DNA of 56,154 nucleotides from Actinomycetota bacterium (GTDB lineage: Bacteria > Actinomycetota > Acidimicrobiia > IMCC26256 > VFJJ01). The position numbers and the translations under genes are program-made. The stretch is taken from positions 1 to 56,154 of the forward strand of contig VFJJ01000100.1 of the NCBI GenBank assembly GCA_009886115.1, given 5' to 3'. The notes beneath the pieces were generated by a model. The model was not told the DNA's origin. It saw only the letters and a list, made by a program, of their open reading frames with translations, and made no database searches. Shown piece after piece: positions 17,787 to 24,815 of this stretch. Each line of letters opens with the position of its first letter. The first letter of the stretch is position 1.

Positions 17787-18617
17787 TCAGCCGGTCCCGG
17801 CCCGGCGTGAGGCCTGGCGACGGTCGAAGGCGTCGAGATCGACACGGAACGTCGTGGCCGCGGCGACCTCCAGCGCGAGACGCTCGTCGACCGTCCGGCC
17901 CCGGCCATCGTCGTAGAGGTGCTGCATCCCGAGCACCGACGCCGAATCGGCGGCCGCGATGGCCCCAGCGAGCGCGAGGGTGAACGGCATGAGCTCGTCG
18001 TGCGGCACGAGATGGTCGGCCAAGCCGATGCGCAGTGCCTCGGCTGCGTCGATCGGTCGGCCGGTGAGCGACAGCTCGCGAGCCTTGGCCACACCCACCC
18101 GCTCTGGTAGGAGCGCCGTCATGCCCCAGAACGGCATCAGCCCGAACTTTGCGTGGGTGTCGGCGAACGTCGCTCGCTCCGACGCGACGACGATGTCACA
18201 GCTCACGACCATCTCCAGGGCGCCCGTGTAGCAGAAGCCGTTGACGGCGGCGACCACCGGCTTGGCGATGGCCCGGATGGCCGACGCCGGGTTGCGCAGC
18301 GCCGCCGCAGGTGGCCCGCCGGCCTCTGCGGCCTCTGCGGTCGTGGGGGTCGTGGGGGGCTTGGCGCGATCGGCGGCGGGGACGGCGTCTCCCGCCTCGC
18401 CGGCGCTGATCTCCTTCAGGTCGACACCGCCCGAGAACGCGGGATCGGTGCCGGTGAGCACGAGCACGTCGACATCGTCGGCGCCGTCGACCTCACCGCA
18501 GCACCGGATGAGCTCCTCGCGCATGCTGCGGTTGACGGCGTTGCGTGCCTCGGGGCGGTGCAGCGTGATGGTGCGGATCCCGTCGACCGTGCTCACCAGC
18601 AGGTTGGGATGGCTCAT
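17787..18617 (-). CDS. Enoyl-CoA hydratase/isomerase family protein
   Basis: A 276-residue crotonase-fold protein. ITLHRPEARNAVNRSMREEL is the usual N-terminal CoA-binding region, FSGGVDLKEI the first oxyanion strand and KPVVAAVNGFCYTGALEMVVSCDIVVASE the conserved core. The second catalytic Glu position (usually E in PE..LG) appears within FGLMPFWGMTALLPERVG. A Pro/Ala/Thr-rich insertion of ~30 residues sits between the two halves (around residues 75-105), longer than usual. ATG at 18617 has GGAGGAACGAGCG upstream. It follows the P450 by 28 bp and is likely co-transcribed. The reaction is hydration or isomerisation of an acyl-CoA; substrate unknown. Confidence 0.88.
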   Translation of the reverse strand: MSHPNLLVSTVDGIRTITLHRPEARNAVNRSMREELIRCCGEVDGADDVDVLVLTGTDPAFSGGVDLKEISAGEAGDAVPAADRAKPPTTPTTAEAAEAGGPPAAALRNPASAIRAIAKPVVAAVNGFCYTGALEMVVSCDIVVASERATFADTHAKFGLMPFWGMTALLPERVGVAKARELSLTGRPIDAAEALRIGLADHLVPHDELMPFTLALAGAIAAADSASVLGMQHLYDDGRGRTVDERLALEVAAATTFRVDLDAFDRRQASRRAGTG

Positions 18618-18645
18618 CGCTCGTTCCTCCGGGAGTCATCGTGGC

Positions 18646-19926
18646 TCACCACGTGACGTCGACCCGTTGCGGGCCGCGGAGCTGGAGCGTGTTGCGCCAT
18701 TCGAACGATCCGGTCCCCGGACGCAGGTGCGGGAAGCGGGCGAGGAGCGTCTCGATGCCCACCGAGATCTCGGTGCGGGCCAGGGCGGCGCCGATGCAGT
18801 AGTAGGCGCCGAACGAGAACGCGAGGTGATGGGTGACGTCGCGTGTCACGTCGAGGCGGTCGGGATCGGCGAAGCGTGCGGGGTCACGATTCACCGCGCC
18901 GAGAAAGATGTAGACCATTCCTCCCGGGGGGATCTCCGCCGGGCCGGAGGTCATCCCGTCGAGAACCACTCGGTGGTTGATCTGGACCGAGGCGTCGTAG
19001 CGCAGGAACTCCTCGACGGCATTCTTCATCAGCTCGGGGCGCTCGGTCAGGAGCGCGAGCTGGTCGGGATGACGGAACAACGCGACCTGCGCGTTGCCCA
19101 GGAGGTCCTGGGTGGTCTCGTGGCCCGCCTGCAACAAGAGGATGCAGTTGGCGATGAGCTCGGTGTGCGAGAGCCGGGTCCCCTCGGCCTCGGCCTCGAG
19201 CAATGACGAGAGCAGGTCGTCGGCCGGGGCCCGTCGGCGCTCCTCGGCCAGCTCTGCGAAGTACTCCATGAACGCCCTGGCCGCGGCGTCACCTCGGGCC
19301 GAGACCTCGGGGGTCACCGACTTCTCGCCGGCCCGGGCGAAGTCCCACGCGAGCTGGCGGATGATCGGGAAGTCGTCGTCGGGGATGCCGAGGATCTTGG
19401 CGATCACGTTGAACGGGAGCTCGTAGTTGTACTGGTCGACGAGCTCGGCGTGGTCGTCGACCTCCATCCGATCGCAGAGCTCGTTGGCGACCTGCTCGGC
19501 GATCGGGCGCCACCGGGCCATGGCCCGGGGGGTGAACGCCGACTTCACCAACGTGCGCACGCGTTGGTGGGGCTCGGGATGCTGCCAGAGCATCACGTTG
19601 CGCATGACGCTGGTGAACGTGCCGTCGCCGTGGGTGAACGCCTCGTCGACCACTTGCGGATCGTTGACGACCCTGGGGTTCTTGAAGATGATGTCGGTCT
19701 CGGCGAATCCGGTGAAGGCGTAGGCGCCGTGGAACAGCTCGGGACGGTTGCGGTACACGGGTGCCACCCGCCGGAGCTGGTGGTAGAGCGGGTACAACTC
19801 GCCTCGCTGGGCCGGATCGACCAGGCGGGCCATGATCTCGTCGCCGTCGGTCGGCAGCCCCGGCGGGTTCCAATCGACCGGCTCGAACGTGGCCGGGATC
19901 CCTGGCGCCTTGATGGCACTGACCAT
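18646..19926 (-). CDS. Cytochrome P450
   Basis: A complete 426-residue soluble bacterial P450. The I-helix oxygen-activation motif AGHETT is at 267-272, the K-helix ExxR at E306-R309, and the haem loop FSFGAYYCIG at 370-379 with C377 as the thiolate ligand. ATG at 19926 has GGAGGCGAC directly upstream. It would need a ferredoxin and reductase; none is adjacent, although a Rieske ferredoxin/reductase pair lies at 31.4-33.0 kb in another unit. Upstream lies a 16-bp tandem repeat and a hairpin. Substrate likely a lipid, sterol or terpenoid by context, which is inference. Confidence 0.95.
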   Translation of the reverse strand: MVSAIKAPGIPATFEPVDWNPPGLPTDGDEIMARLVDPAQRGELYPLYHQLRRVAPVYRNRPELFHGAYAFTGFAETDIIFKNPRVVNDPQVVDEAFTHGDGTFTSVMRNVMLWQHPEPHQRVRTLVKSAFTPRAMARWRPIAEQVANELCDRMEVDDHAELVDQYNYELPFNVIAKILGIPDDDFPIIRQLAWDFARAGEKSVTPEVSARGDAAARAFMEYFAELAEERRRAPADDLLSSLLEAEAEGTRLSHTELIANCILLLQAGHETTQDLLGNAQVALFRHPDQLALLTERPELMKNAVEEFLRYDASVQINHRVVLDGMTSGPAEIPPGGMVYIFLGAVNRDPARFADPDRLDVTRDVTHHLAFSFGAYYCIGAALARTEISVGIETLLARFPHLRPGTGSFEWRNTLQLRGPQRVDVTW

Positions 19927-19939
19927 GTCGCCTCCGTTT

Positions 19940-20003
19940 CGTGGCCCCCGGCCTTCGTGGCCCCCGGCCTTCGTGGACCCCAGCCGCCGTGGACCCCAGC
20001 CAA
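19940..20003. repeat. 16-bp tandem repeat, four copies, in the P450 leader
   Basis: Four 16-bp units (two of CGTGGCCCCCGGCCTT and two diverged as CGTGGACCCCAGCCGC/AA) sit between the P450 start and the hairpin at 20007-20043. In the mRNA sense the units are GC-rich and self-complementary, so they may structure the leader. Confidence 0.8.
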
Positions 20004-20006
20004 ACT

Positions 20007-20043
20007 TGTGCGGAAATGCTCACGGGGTGAGCATTTCCGCACA
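20007..20043. terminator. Perfect 17-bp inverted repeat, possible terminator or palindromic repeat element
   Basis: Arms TGTGCGGAAATGCTCAC and its exact complement are separated by GGG. It lies about 100 bp after the MDR oxidoreductase stop and 80 bp before the P450 start, both on minus. It is more AT-rich than its surroundings and lacks a T tract, so it may be a dispersed palindromic element rather than a simple terminator. Confidence 0.7.
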
Positions 20044-20143
20044 CATTTCGGGATGTGGGGTTGGGGGTGATGGGTGAGATGATTCCCCGCCCGGGTGGTC
20101 GGCGTCGAGCCCGTCCCCGGAGCGGCCCGCAGCAGCCTGGCGC

Positions 20144-21187
20144 TCAGCTCTTCCAGGTGATGATCGTCCGCCCGATGGTGGTCCGGGTCTCCATCTCGTC
20201 GAGCGCCGCCGGGAGCTCGCGAGATGGCGCCACCCGGCCCACGACCGGGCCGATCCGCCCCTGGCCCAGCAGGCCGAGGAGCGTGCCGTGGACGGCGTCG
20301 CCGACCGAGCGGGGCCAGACGTTGATGCCCGCTGCGGCGAGGCCGCCGACCGGATCCGACCGGTAGGCGAGCAGCACCCCGCCCGTCGAGAAGTTCCCGA
20401 AGCACAAGGAGCGGGGCAGCACGCCCGGGAGGTCCTCGGCCTCGATCCCGCCGGCGAAGCCGACGATGACGTGGCGGCCGCCGCGGCCCAGGCACCGCAA
20501 GGAATCGACGGTGACCGCCCCGCCGACGCCGTCGAACACGACATCGACACCGCGACCCCCGGTGGCCTCCAGGACGACGTCGACGAAGCTCCGCTCGCGA
20601 TGGTCGACGACCACGTCGGCGCCGAGCTGGCGGCACCGCTCGACCTTGGCGGACCCGCCGGCCACCGCGATCACCCGGGCGCCGGTCGCCGCGCCGAGCT
20701 GGATTGCCGCCGATCCGACGCCTCCGGCCGCCGCGTGCACGAGCACCGTCTCGCCGGGCTGGGTGGCTGCCCGCTCGAACAGGCCGAGATGGGCGAGATG
20801 GAACGGGAACAAGAACGCGCCACCCTCGACGTCGTCGAGCATCTCGGGTGCGGCGAACGTCATGTCGGCCGAAGCCAGCGCGTACTGTGCGTGCGCTCCG
20901 GTGGCGCCCACCGCCGTGGCCACGACCCGGCGGCCGATCCACGCCGCATCGCTCGGACCGGGCCCGGCGGCGGTGACCGTGCCCAGCATCTCCATCCCGA
21001 GCGTGTACGGCAACGGCGGGTCGATCGTGCGGTAGCGCCCGTGGCAGCCGTCGACCTCGTTGTAGTTGAGCGCCGTGGTGGCGACCTCGACGAGCAGCTC
21101 GCCCGGCCCGGGCACGGGCATCGGGCACTCGTCGAGACGCAACGCCTCCGACGGCCGTCCGTGTCGCACGACCCGCCACGCCATCAT
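20144..21187 (-). CDS. Zinc-free MDR family NAD(P)H:quinone oxidoreductase-like enzyme
   Basis: A 347-residue medium-chain reductase. The N-terminal GroES-like domain (PGPGELLVEVATTALNYNEVDG) is followed by the cofactor domain with VLVHAAAGGVGSAAIQLG, typical of quinone oxidoreductases (QOR/zeta-crystallin), and no structural zinc cysteines are visible. The ATG at 21187 overlaps the EamA stop as ATGA, which I take as the start; an in-frame ATG at 21223 would add a short GDTTGDTTGE repeat. It reduces quinones, enones or enoyl thioesters with NADPH. Placed downstream of the EamA exporter and probably the last gene of the CoA-transferase operon. Confidence 0.85.
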   Translation of the reverse strand: MMAWRVVRHGRPSEALRLDECPMPVPGPGELLVEVATTALNYNEVDGCHGRYRTIDPPLPYTLGMEMLGTVTAAGPGPSDAAWIGRRVVATAVGATGAHAQYALASADMTFAAPEMLDDVEGGAFLFPFHLAHLGLFERAATQPGETVLVHAAAGGVGSAAIQLGAATGARVIAVAGGSAKVERCRQLGADVVVDHRERSFVDVVLEATGGRGVDVVFDGVGGAVTVDSLRCLGRGGRHVIVGFAGGIEAEDLPGVLPRSLCFGNFSTGGVLLAYRSDPVGGLAAAGINVWPRSVGDAVHGTLLGLLGQGRIGPVVGRVAPSRELPAALDEMETRTTIGRTIITWKS

Positions 21188-22434
21188 CGTCTCGCCCGTC
21201 GTGTCGCCCGTCGTGTCGCCCATCCCGGGAGTCTCTCGCGATCTCGGCTCGTTCGAGGGGTGCGATGCCCGGGACGGGCCGCGCCGTGTGGCTCCAGGGT
21301 TTCCTCGGCGTAAGGCTCGCGTTCGCCGTCCGGGCTGGCCGGGTCTCGGCCAACGTGCGCATGGGCGTGGCGGTGGTGGACGTCGCTGACGTGCTCGTGG
21401 ATGTGGGTGAGGGGCTCGTGGCGGTGCTGGTGGCTGTGGATGCCGTCGGCGGGGTCGGGACTCCCGGGCGGGTGCGAATGCCGATGATGCTCGTCATGGC
21501 GATGGCGGTGCTCGTGCTCGAGCGGGTCGTGGTGGTGCTGGTGGCCGTGCCGATCGGTGATCATCGCCACGAGCCCGGTTGCCATGAGCGCGCCGGCCAC
21601 CACGTCGAAGGCCGAGAGCCGATCGCCGAGAACGACGAACGCGACGAGGGCACCCGCGAAGGGAGCCACGGCGAACACGGCCGACTCCCGGGCCGCGCCC
21701 AGCAGTCGCAAGGCGTAGGCGTCGGCGACGACGGAGATGCCGTAGCCGACGGCGCCGATCGCGACGAGCGCAGCCAGCCGCGATCCGCTGGGCCACGAGG
21801 CGCCGCGCATCGCCGCGATGACCACGTTGACCGTCGCCGCGATGCCGGTCTTGACGGCCACGATGGCGAACGGGTCTCGGACGGTGAGCGTCTGGGTGAG
21901 GTTGTTGTCGATGGCCCAGGCGGCGCACGCCGCGACGATCAGGAGCGCACCGACGGTGTCGGCGTCGCCGAAGGGGCCACCAGCCGCGGTGAGCACGAAA
22001 GCCCCGCCGAGGACGAGGGCGGCGGCCACTGCGCTCCGGCGTCCGAGGTGCTCGCCGAACGCGACCACGCCCACGACGAGCGTGAACGGTCCTTCGAGGT
22101 TCAACAGGAGCGAGCCGCTCACTCCCGACACCCGCTGTAGCCCGGCCATGAGGAGCACGGGTGCGATGATCCCGCCGAGCACCACGAGCCCGACGAGCGG
22201 GCCGCGATCGCTTCGCTGGAGGCTGGCCTCCCGGGTGCTCCGGCGGCGTGCAGCTGCCACGGGCGCGATGGCGAGAAACGCTCCGGCGTAGAGCAGACCG
22301 GCGACGAGTTGGGCGTCGAGGTTCTCACCCGAGTGCTTGGCCAAGGGGGCGCTGGCCCCGAAGGTGACGGCGGCCGCGGCCCCAGCCAGGTACCCGACCC
22401 GAACCGGGCGTCGAGCCACCGGGTCGCGCTTCAT
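21184..22434 (-). CDS. EamA/DMT-family transporter with histidine-rich tail
   Basis: A 416-residue membrane protein with about ten transmembrane helices arranged as two EamA repeats (residues ~10-145 and ~160-293; GGIIAPVLLMAGLQRVSG and GAARESAVFAVAPFAGALVAFVVLGDRL are typical). After the last helix, residues 296-360 contain 25 histidines, mostly as HxH or HH, followed by a charged tail. EamA proteins export metabolites; the His-rich extension should bind divalent metal ions such as Zn, Ni or Co. I recall similar tails in other actinobacterial DMT proteins. Start ATG 22434 lacks a clear Shine-Dalgarno. It is 76 bp after the thiolase stop. Confidence 0.88.
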   Translation of the reverse strand: MKRDPVARRPVRVGYLAGAAAAVTFGASAPLAKHSGENLDAQLVAGLLYAGAFLAIAPVAAARRRSTREASLQRSDRGPLVGLVVLGGIIAPVLLMAGLQRVSGVSGSLLLNLEGPFTLVVGVVAFGEHLGRRSAVAAALVLGGAFVLTAAGGPFGDADTVGALLIVAACAAWAIDNNLTQTLTVRDPFAIVAVKTGIAATVNVVIAAMRGASWPSGSRLAALVAIGAVGYGISVVADAYALRLLGAARESAVFAVAPFAGALVAFVVLGDRLSAFDVVAGALMATGLVAMITDRHGHQHHHDPLEHEHRHRHDEHHRHSHPPGSPDPADGIHSHQHRHEPLTHIHEHVSDVHHRHAHAHVGRDPASPDGEREPYAEETLEPHGAARPGHRTPRTSRDRERLPGWATRRATRRARR

Positions 22435-22510
22435 GTGGTCAGACGGGCGAGCCGTCGGACGGCGGTGGGGTCTGGCCCTTCGCGAGTGGCGACCTGGGTC
22501 TCATCCCGGC

Positions 22511-23665
22511 TCATCCTGCGGGTTGCAGGATGAGGCCGCTGTGGCCGCCCGCCACCATGATCGTCTCCGGACTCGACAGCTGGTTCGCCGCCGTGCCCCT
22601 GATCTGGCGGACGCCCTCGAGGATGTTGTTGAGGCCGTGGATGTAGGCCTCGCCGAGCAGACCCCCGTGGGTGTTGACCGGGAGCGTGCCGGTGAGGTCG
22701 ATGTTGCCCTCGGCGATGAACGCGGCCGCTTCGCCGGGGCCGCAGAACCCCAGCGCCTCGAGCTGCAGGAACACGACCGGGCTGAAGTTCTCGTACAGCA
22801 TCGCGGCATCGATGTCGGAGGGGCCCAGCCCGGTCTGTTCGTAGAGCTGCCGCCCGAGTGCGCGGGCCTCGGGGAACTCGGCCAGGTCGCCGTGGTAGTA
22901 GTTGAACATGATGTTGCCGTCGTTGATGTGGGCGTCGGCGACGGCAGCCACCTTCACGGCGCGGTTGGGGAGGTCGTTGGCCCGGTCGGCCGTGGTGACG
23001 ATCATCGCCACGCCTCCGTCGCTCTCTTGGCAGCAGTCGAGCAGCCGCAGGATCGGCTCGACGATCCACCGTGAGCACTGGTGGTCTTCGAGGGTGATCG
23101 GCCGCTGGTGGAACCAGGCGTTGGGGTTCGTGGCCGCGTGACGCCGGGCGACGACGGTGTAGCGCCCGAAGTCCTCGTTGGTGAGGCCGTAGCGGAACAT
23201 GTAGCGCTGGAACCCGAGCGAGTAGGTCTTGGCCGGGGTGTCGAGGCCGAACGGCAGGTACCAGTTCCAGCCCGGAGGCGTGACGCGAGCGTTGGGCTGT
23301 CCGAACCGCCGACCCGAGCGCTCGTTGAACGCCCGGTACACCAGGACCGCCTTGGCCGCGCCGCCGTGGACGGCCAGGGCGGCGTGCTGGATCGTCGTGT
23401 GCGCGCCCGCCCCGCCGTTGGGGGTGCGCGACCAGTAGCGCAGCTCGGGGATGCCGAGTGAGCGCATGAGCAGCAGCTCGTCGTTCGAGTCCTGGGTGAA
23501 GGTCACCATGCCGTCGATGTCGGCCGGGGTCATGCCCGCGTCGGCGATCGCGCTGCGAGCCGCCTCGGCCGCGAGCTGGAGCTCGCTACGCCCGCTGTGC
23601 TTGGAGAACTCGGTCTGACCGATGCCGGCGATGATCGTGCTGCCCGCGACCGTGACCCGGCTCAC
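22511..23665 (-). CDS. Thiolase-like acetyl-CoA acetyltransferase (lipid-transfer/SCP-x type)
   Basis: A 384-residue thiolase-superfamily protein: TIIAGIGQTEFSKHSGRS at the N-terminus, GGAGAHTTIQHAALAVHGGAAKAVLVYRA in the active-site helix region, and a C-terminal half with VNTHGGLLGEAYIHGLNNILEGVRQIRG containing the catalytic histidine (NTHGG). The nucleophilic cysteine of classical thiolases is not evident at the usual position, as in many SCP-x/DUF35-partnered thiolases of sterol catabolism. GTG at 23665 overlaps the DUF35 gene stop as GTGA, consistent with a DUF35-thiolase complex. It would cleave or form a C-C bond in an acyl-CoA thioester. Confidence 0.85.
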   Translation of the reverse strand: MSRVTVAGSTIIAGIGQTEFSKHSGRSELQLAAEAARSAIADAGMTPADIDGMVTFTQDSNDELLLMRSLGIPELRYWSRTPNGGAGAHTTIQHAALAVHGGAAKAVLVYRAFNERSGRRFGQPNARVTPPGWNWYLPFGLDTPAKTYSLGFQRYMFRYGLTNEDFGRYTVVARRHAATNPNAWFHQRPITLEDHQCSRWIVEPILRLLDCCQESDGGVAMIVTTADRANDLPNRAVKVAAVADAHINDGNIMFNYYHGDLAEFPEARALGRQLYEQTGLGPSDIDAAMLYENFSPVVFLQLEALGFCGPGEAAAFIAEGNIDLTGTLPVNTHGGLLGEAYIHGLNNILEGVRQIRGTAANQLSSPETIMVAGGHSGLILQPAG

Positions 23666-24087
23666 GTCGGGCTCCCCATCGGCACGGGCCCCTCGACGCT
23701 TCGCGGGCGGAACTGGGGCAGGAGCACGCCGTCGATCTCGCGGAAGCACACCTCGACCGGCATCTCGTTGCGCACCTGATCGAACGGGGTGTCGACGAGG
23801 TTGCCCACCAAGCGCAGGCCTTCGGTGAGCTCCACCAGGACCACGACGCGCGCCTGGTCATCGGGTTCGCTGGGATGGCGCGAGATGATCCAGCTGTGCA
23901 CATGGCCCGTTCCCTGAGCTTCCTGCACGCCCCGGTCGGTCGCGTGGCAGCGGCCGCACATCGGCACGGGCGGATGACGCAGCGTCCCGCACGAGCCGCA
24001 CGTCTGCAGGAGGAGGCGATGCTCCTTCACCCCGTCCCAGAAGTACTCGTCATCGGCATCGACGGTGGGCGGTATCACGCGGGCCAT
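23662..24087 (-). CDS. DUF35 Zn-ribbon/OB-fold protein
   Basis: A 141-residue protein with an N-terminal rubredoxin-like zinc ribbon (CGSCGTLRHPPVPMCGRC, four cysteines) and an OB-fold carrying VVVLVELTEGLRLVGNLVD. Such proteins bind acyl-CoA and form a complex with thiolase or hydratase partners. It starts inside the end of the TetR gene (13-bp overlap) and its stop overlaps the thiolase start, so the three are translationally coupled. The gene pair strongly suggests a channelled lyase/thiolase step. Confidence 0.9.
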   Translation of the reverse strand: MARVIPPTVDADDEYFWDGVKEHRLLLQTCGSCGTLRHPPVPMCGRCHATDRGVQEAQGTGHVHSWIISRHPSEPDDQARVVVLVELTEGLRLVGNLVDTPFDQVRNEMPVEVCFREIDGVLLPQFRPRSVEGPVPMGSPT

Positions 24088-24815
24088 GGGCCAGCTCCCG
24101 TGTCGTTCGTGGTCTCGGACACGACGCTTCCCCGCCCCGACGCCGAGGCGCGAACCGCAGCCGAGATGCCGTCGATCAACAGCGTGCGCTGGATGGTGTC
24201 GCTCGCCTTCGTCTTCGAGCTCGTGCTGAAGCTCGACGCGATCAGGTTGCCGACGAGATACCCGCGGAGCGCCGTGAACGCGTAGTTGACGAGCCCGGGC
24301 TCGGCAGCCGACTCGCCCAGCGCCTTGGCGCAGACGGGTCGCCAGGCCCGACTCAAGCGTTGCGCGTGGCGTCGTACCGCTTGGCGCGTCTCGGTCGAGG
24401 TGGCCGGGTTGTTCGCCAGATCGAGGCCGATCTGCATCGTGACGAGGTGCTCGGGTTGGCCGTAGTGCTGCTCGAGGATGGCGAGGAGCTCGTGCAGCCG
24501 GTCCTCGAGCGTCGCTCCGCAGATCTCGGCGCTCACCACGAGGTGTTGCAGTCGGTCCCAGCGGTCGTTCAGCACCTCGAGCAGGAGGGCCTCCCGGGAG
24601 CCGAACTGGTGCTGGAGGACGCCCCAGGTCACGCCGGCGCGCCGGGCGATCTCGTTCGAGCTCGATTGGTAGTACCCGACGTCGAGGATGCTGGCGATCG
24701 CCGCTTCCAACACGCGTTGGCGGGTGAGCTCGCCATCGCGCCGACGCACGCGCCCGTCGCCGGGCGTGGCCCGTCGTGCGCTCGAATCCTTGGTGGTGGC
24801 GACGGCTTCGGTCAT
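24075..24815 (-). CDS. TetR-family transcriptional regulator
   Basis: A 246-residue regulator with an N-terminal helix-turn-helix: RQRVLEAAIASILDVGYYQSSSNEIARRAGVTWGVLQHQFGSREALLLEVL (residues ~31-80) is the standard TetR_N pattern, and the rest is the ligand-binding domain. The ATG overlaps the CoA-transferase stop as ATGA, so it lies within the operon it probably controls. Two palindromes with CATAG-N6-CTATG/CTACG at 27427-27444 and 28636-28653 are the best operator candidates. The inducer is probably a CoA thioester of the catabolised substrate, by analogy with KstR/FadR-like TetRs; this is inference. Confidence 0.9.
   Translation of the reverse strand: MTEAVATTKDSSARRATPGDGRVRRRDGELTRQRVLEAAIASILDVGYYQSSSNEIARRAGVTWGVLQHQFGSREALLLEVLNDRWDRLQHLVVSAEICGATLEDRLHELLAILEQHYGQPEHLVTMQIGLDLANNPATSTETRQAVRRHAQRLSRAWRPVCAKALGESAAEPGLVNYAFTALRGYLVGNLIASSFSTSSKTKASDTIQRTLLIDGISAAVRASASGRGSVVSETTNDTGAGPWPA

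Noticed and set aside
19593-21497. 634-codon minus frame overlapping P450 and the MDR oxidoreductase
   Set aside because: Low-complexity Arg-rich translation in an alternative frame of two recognised enzymes.
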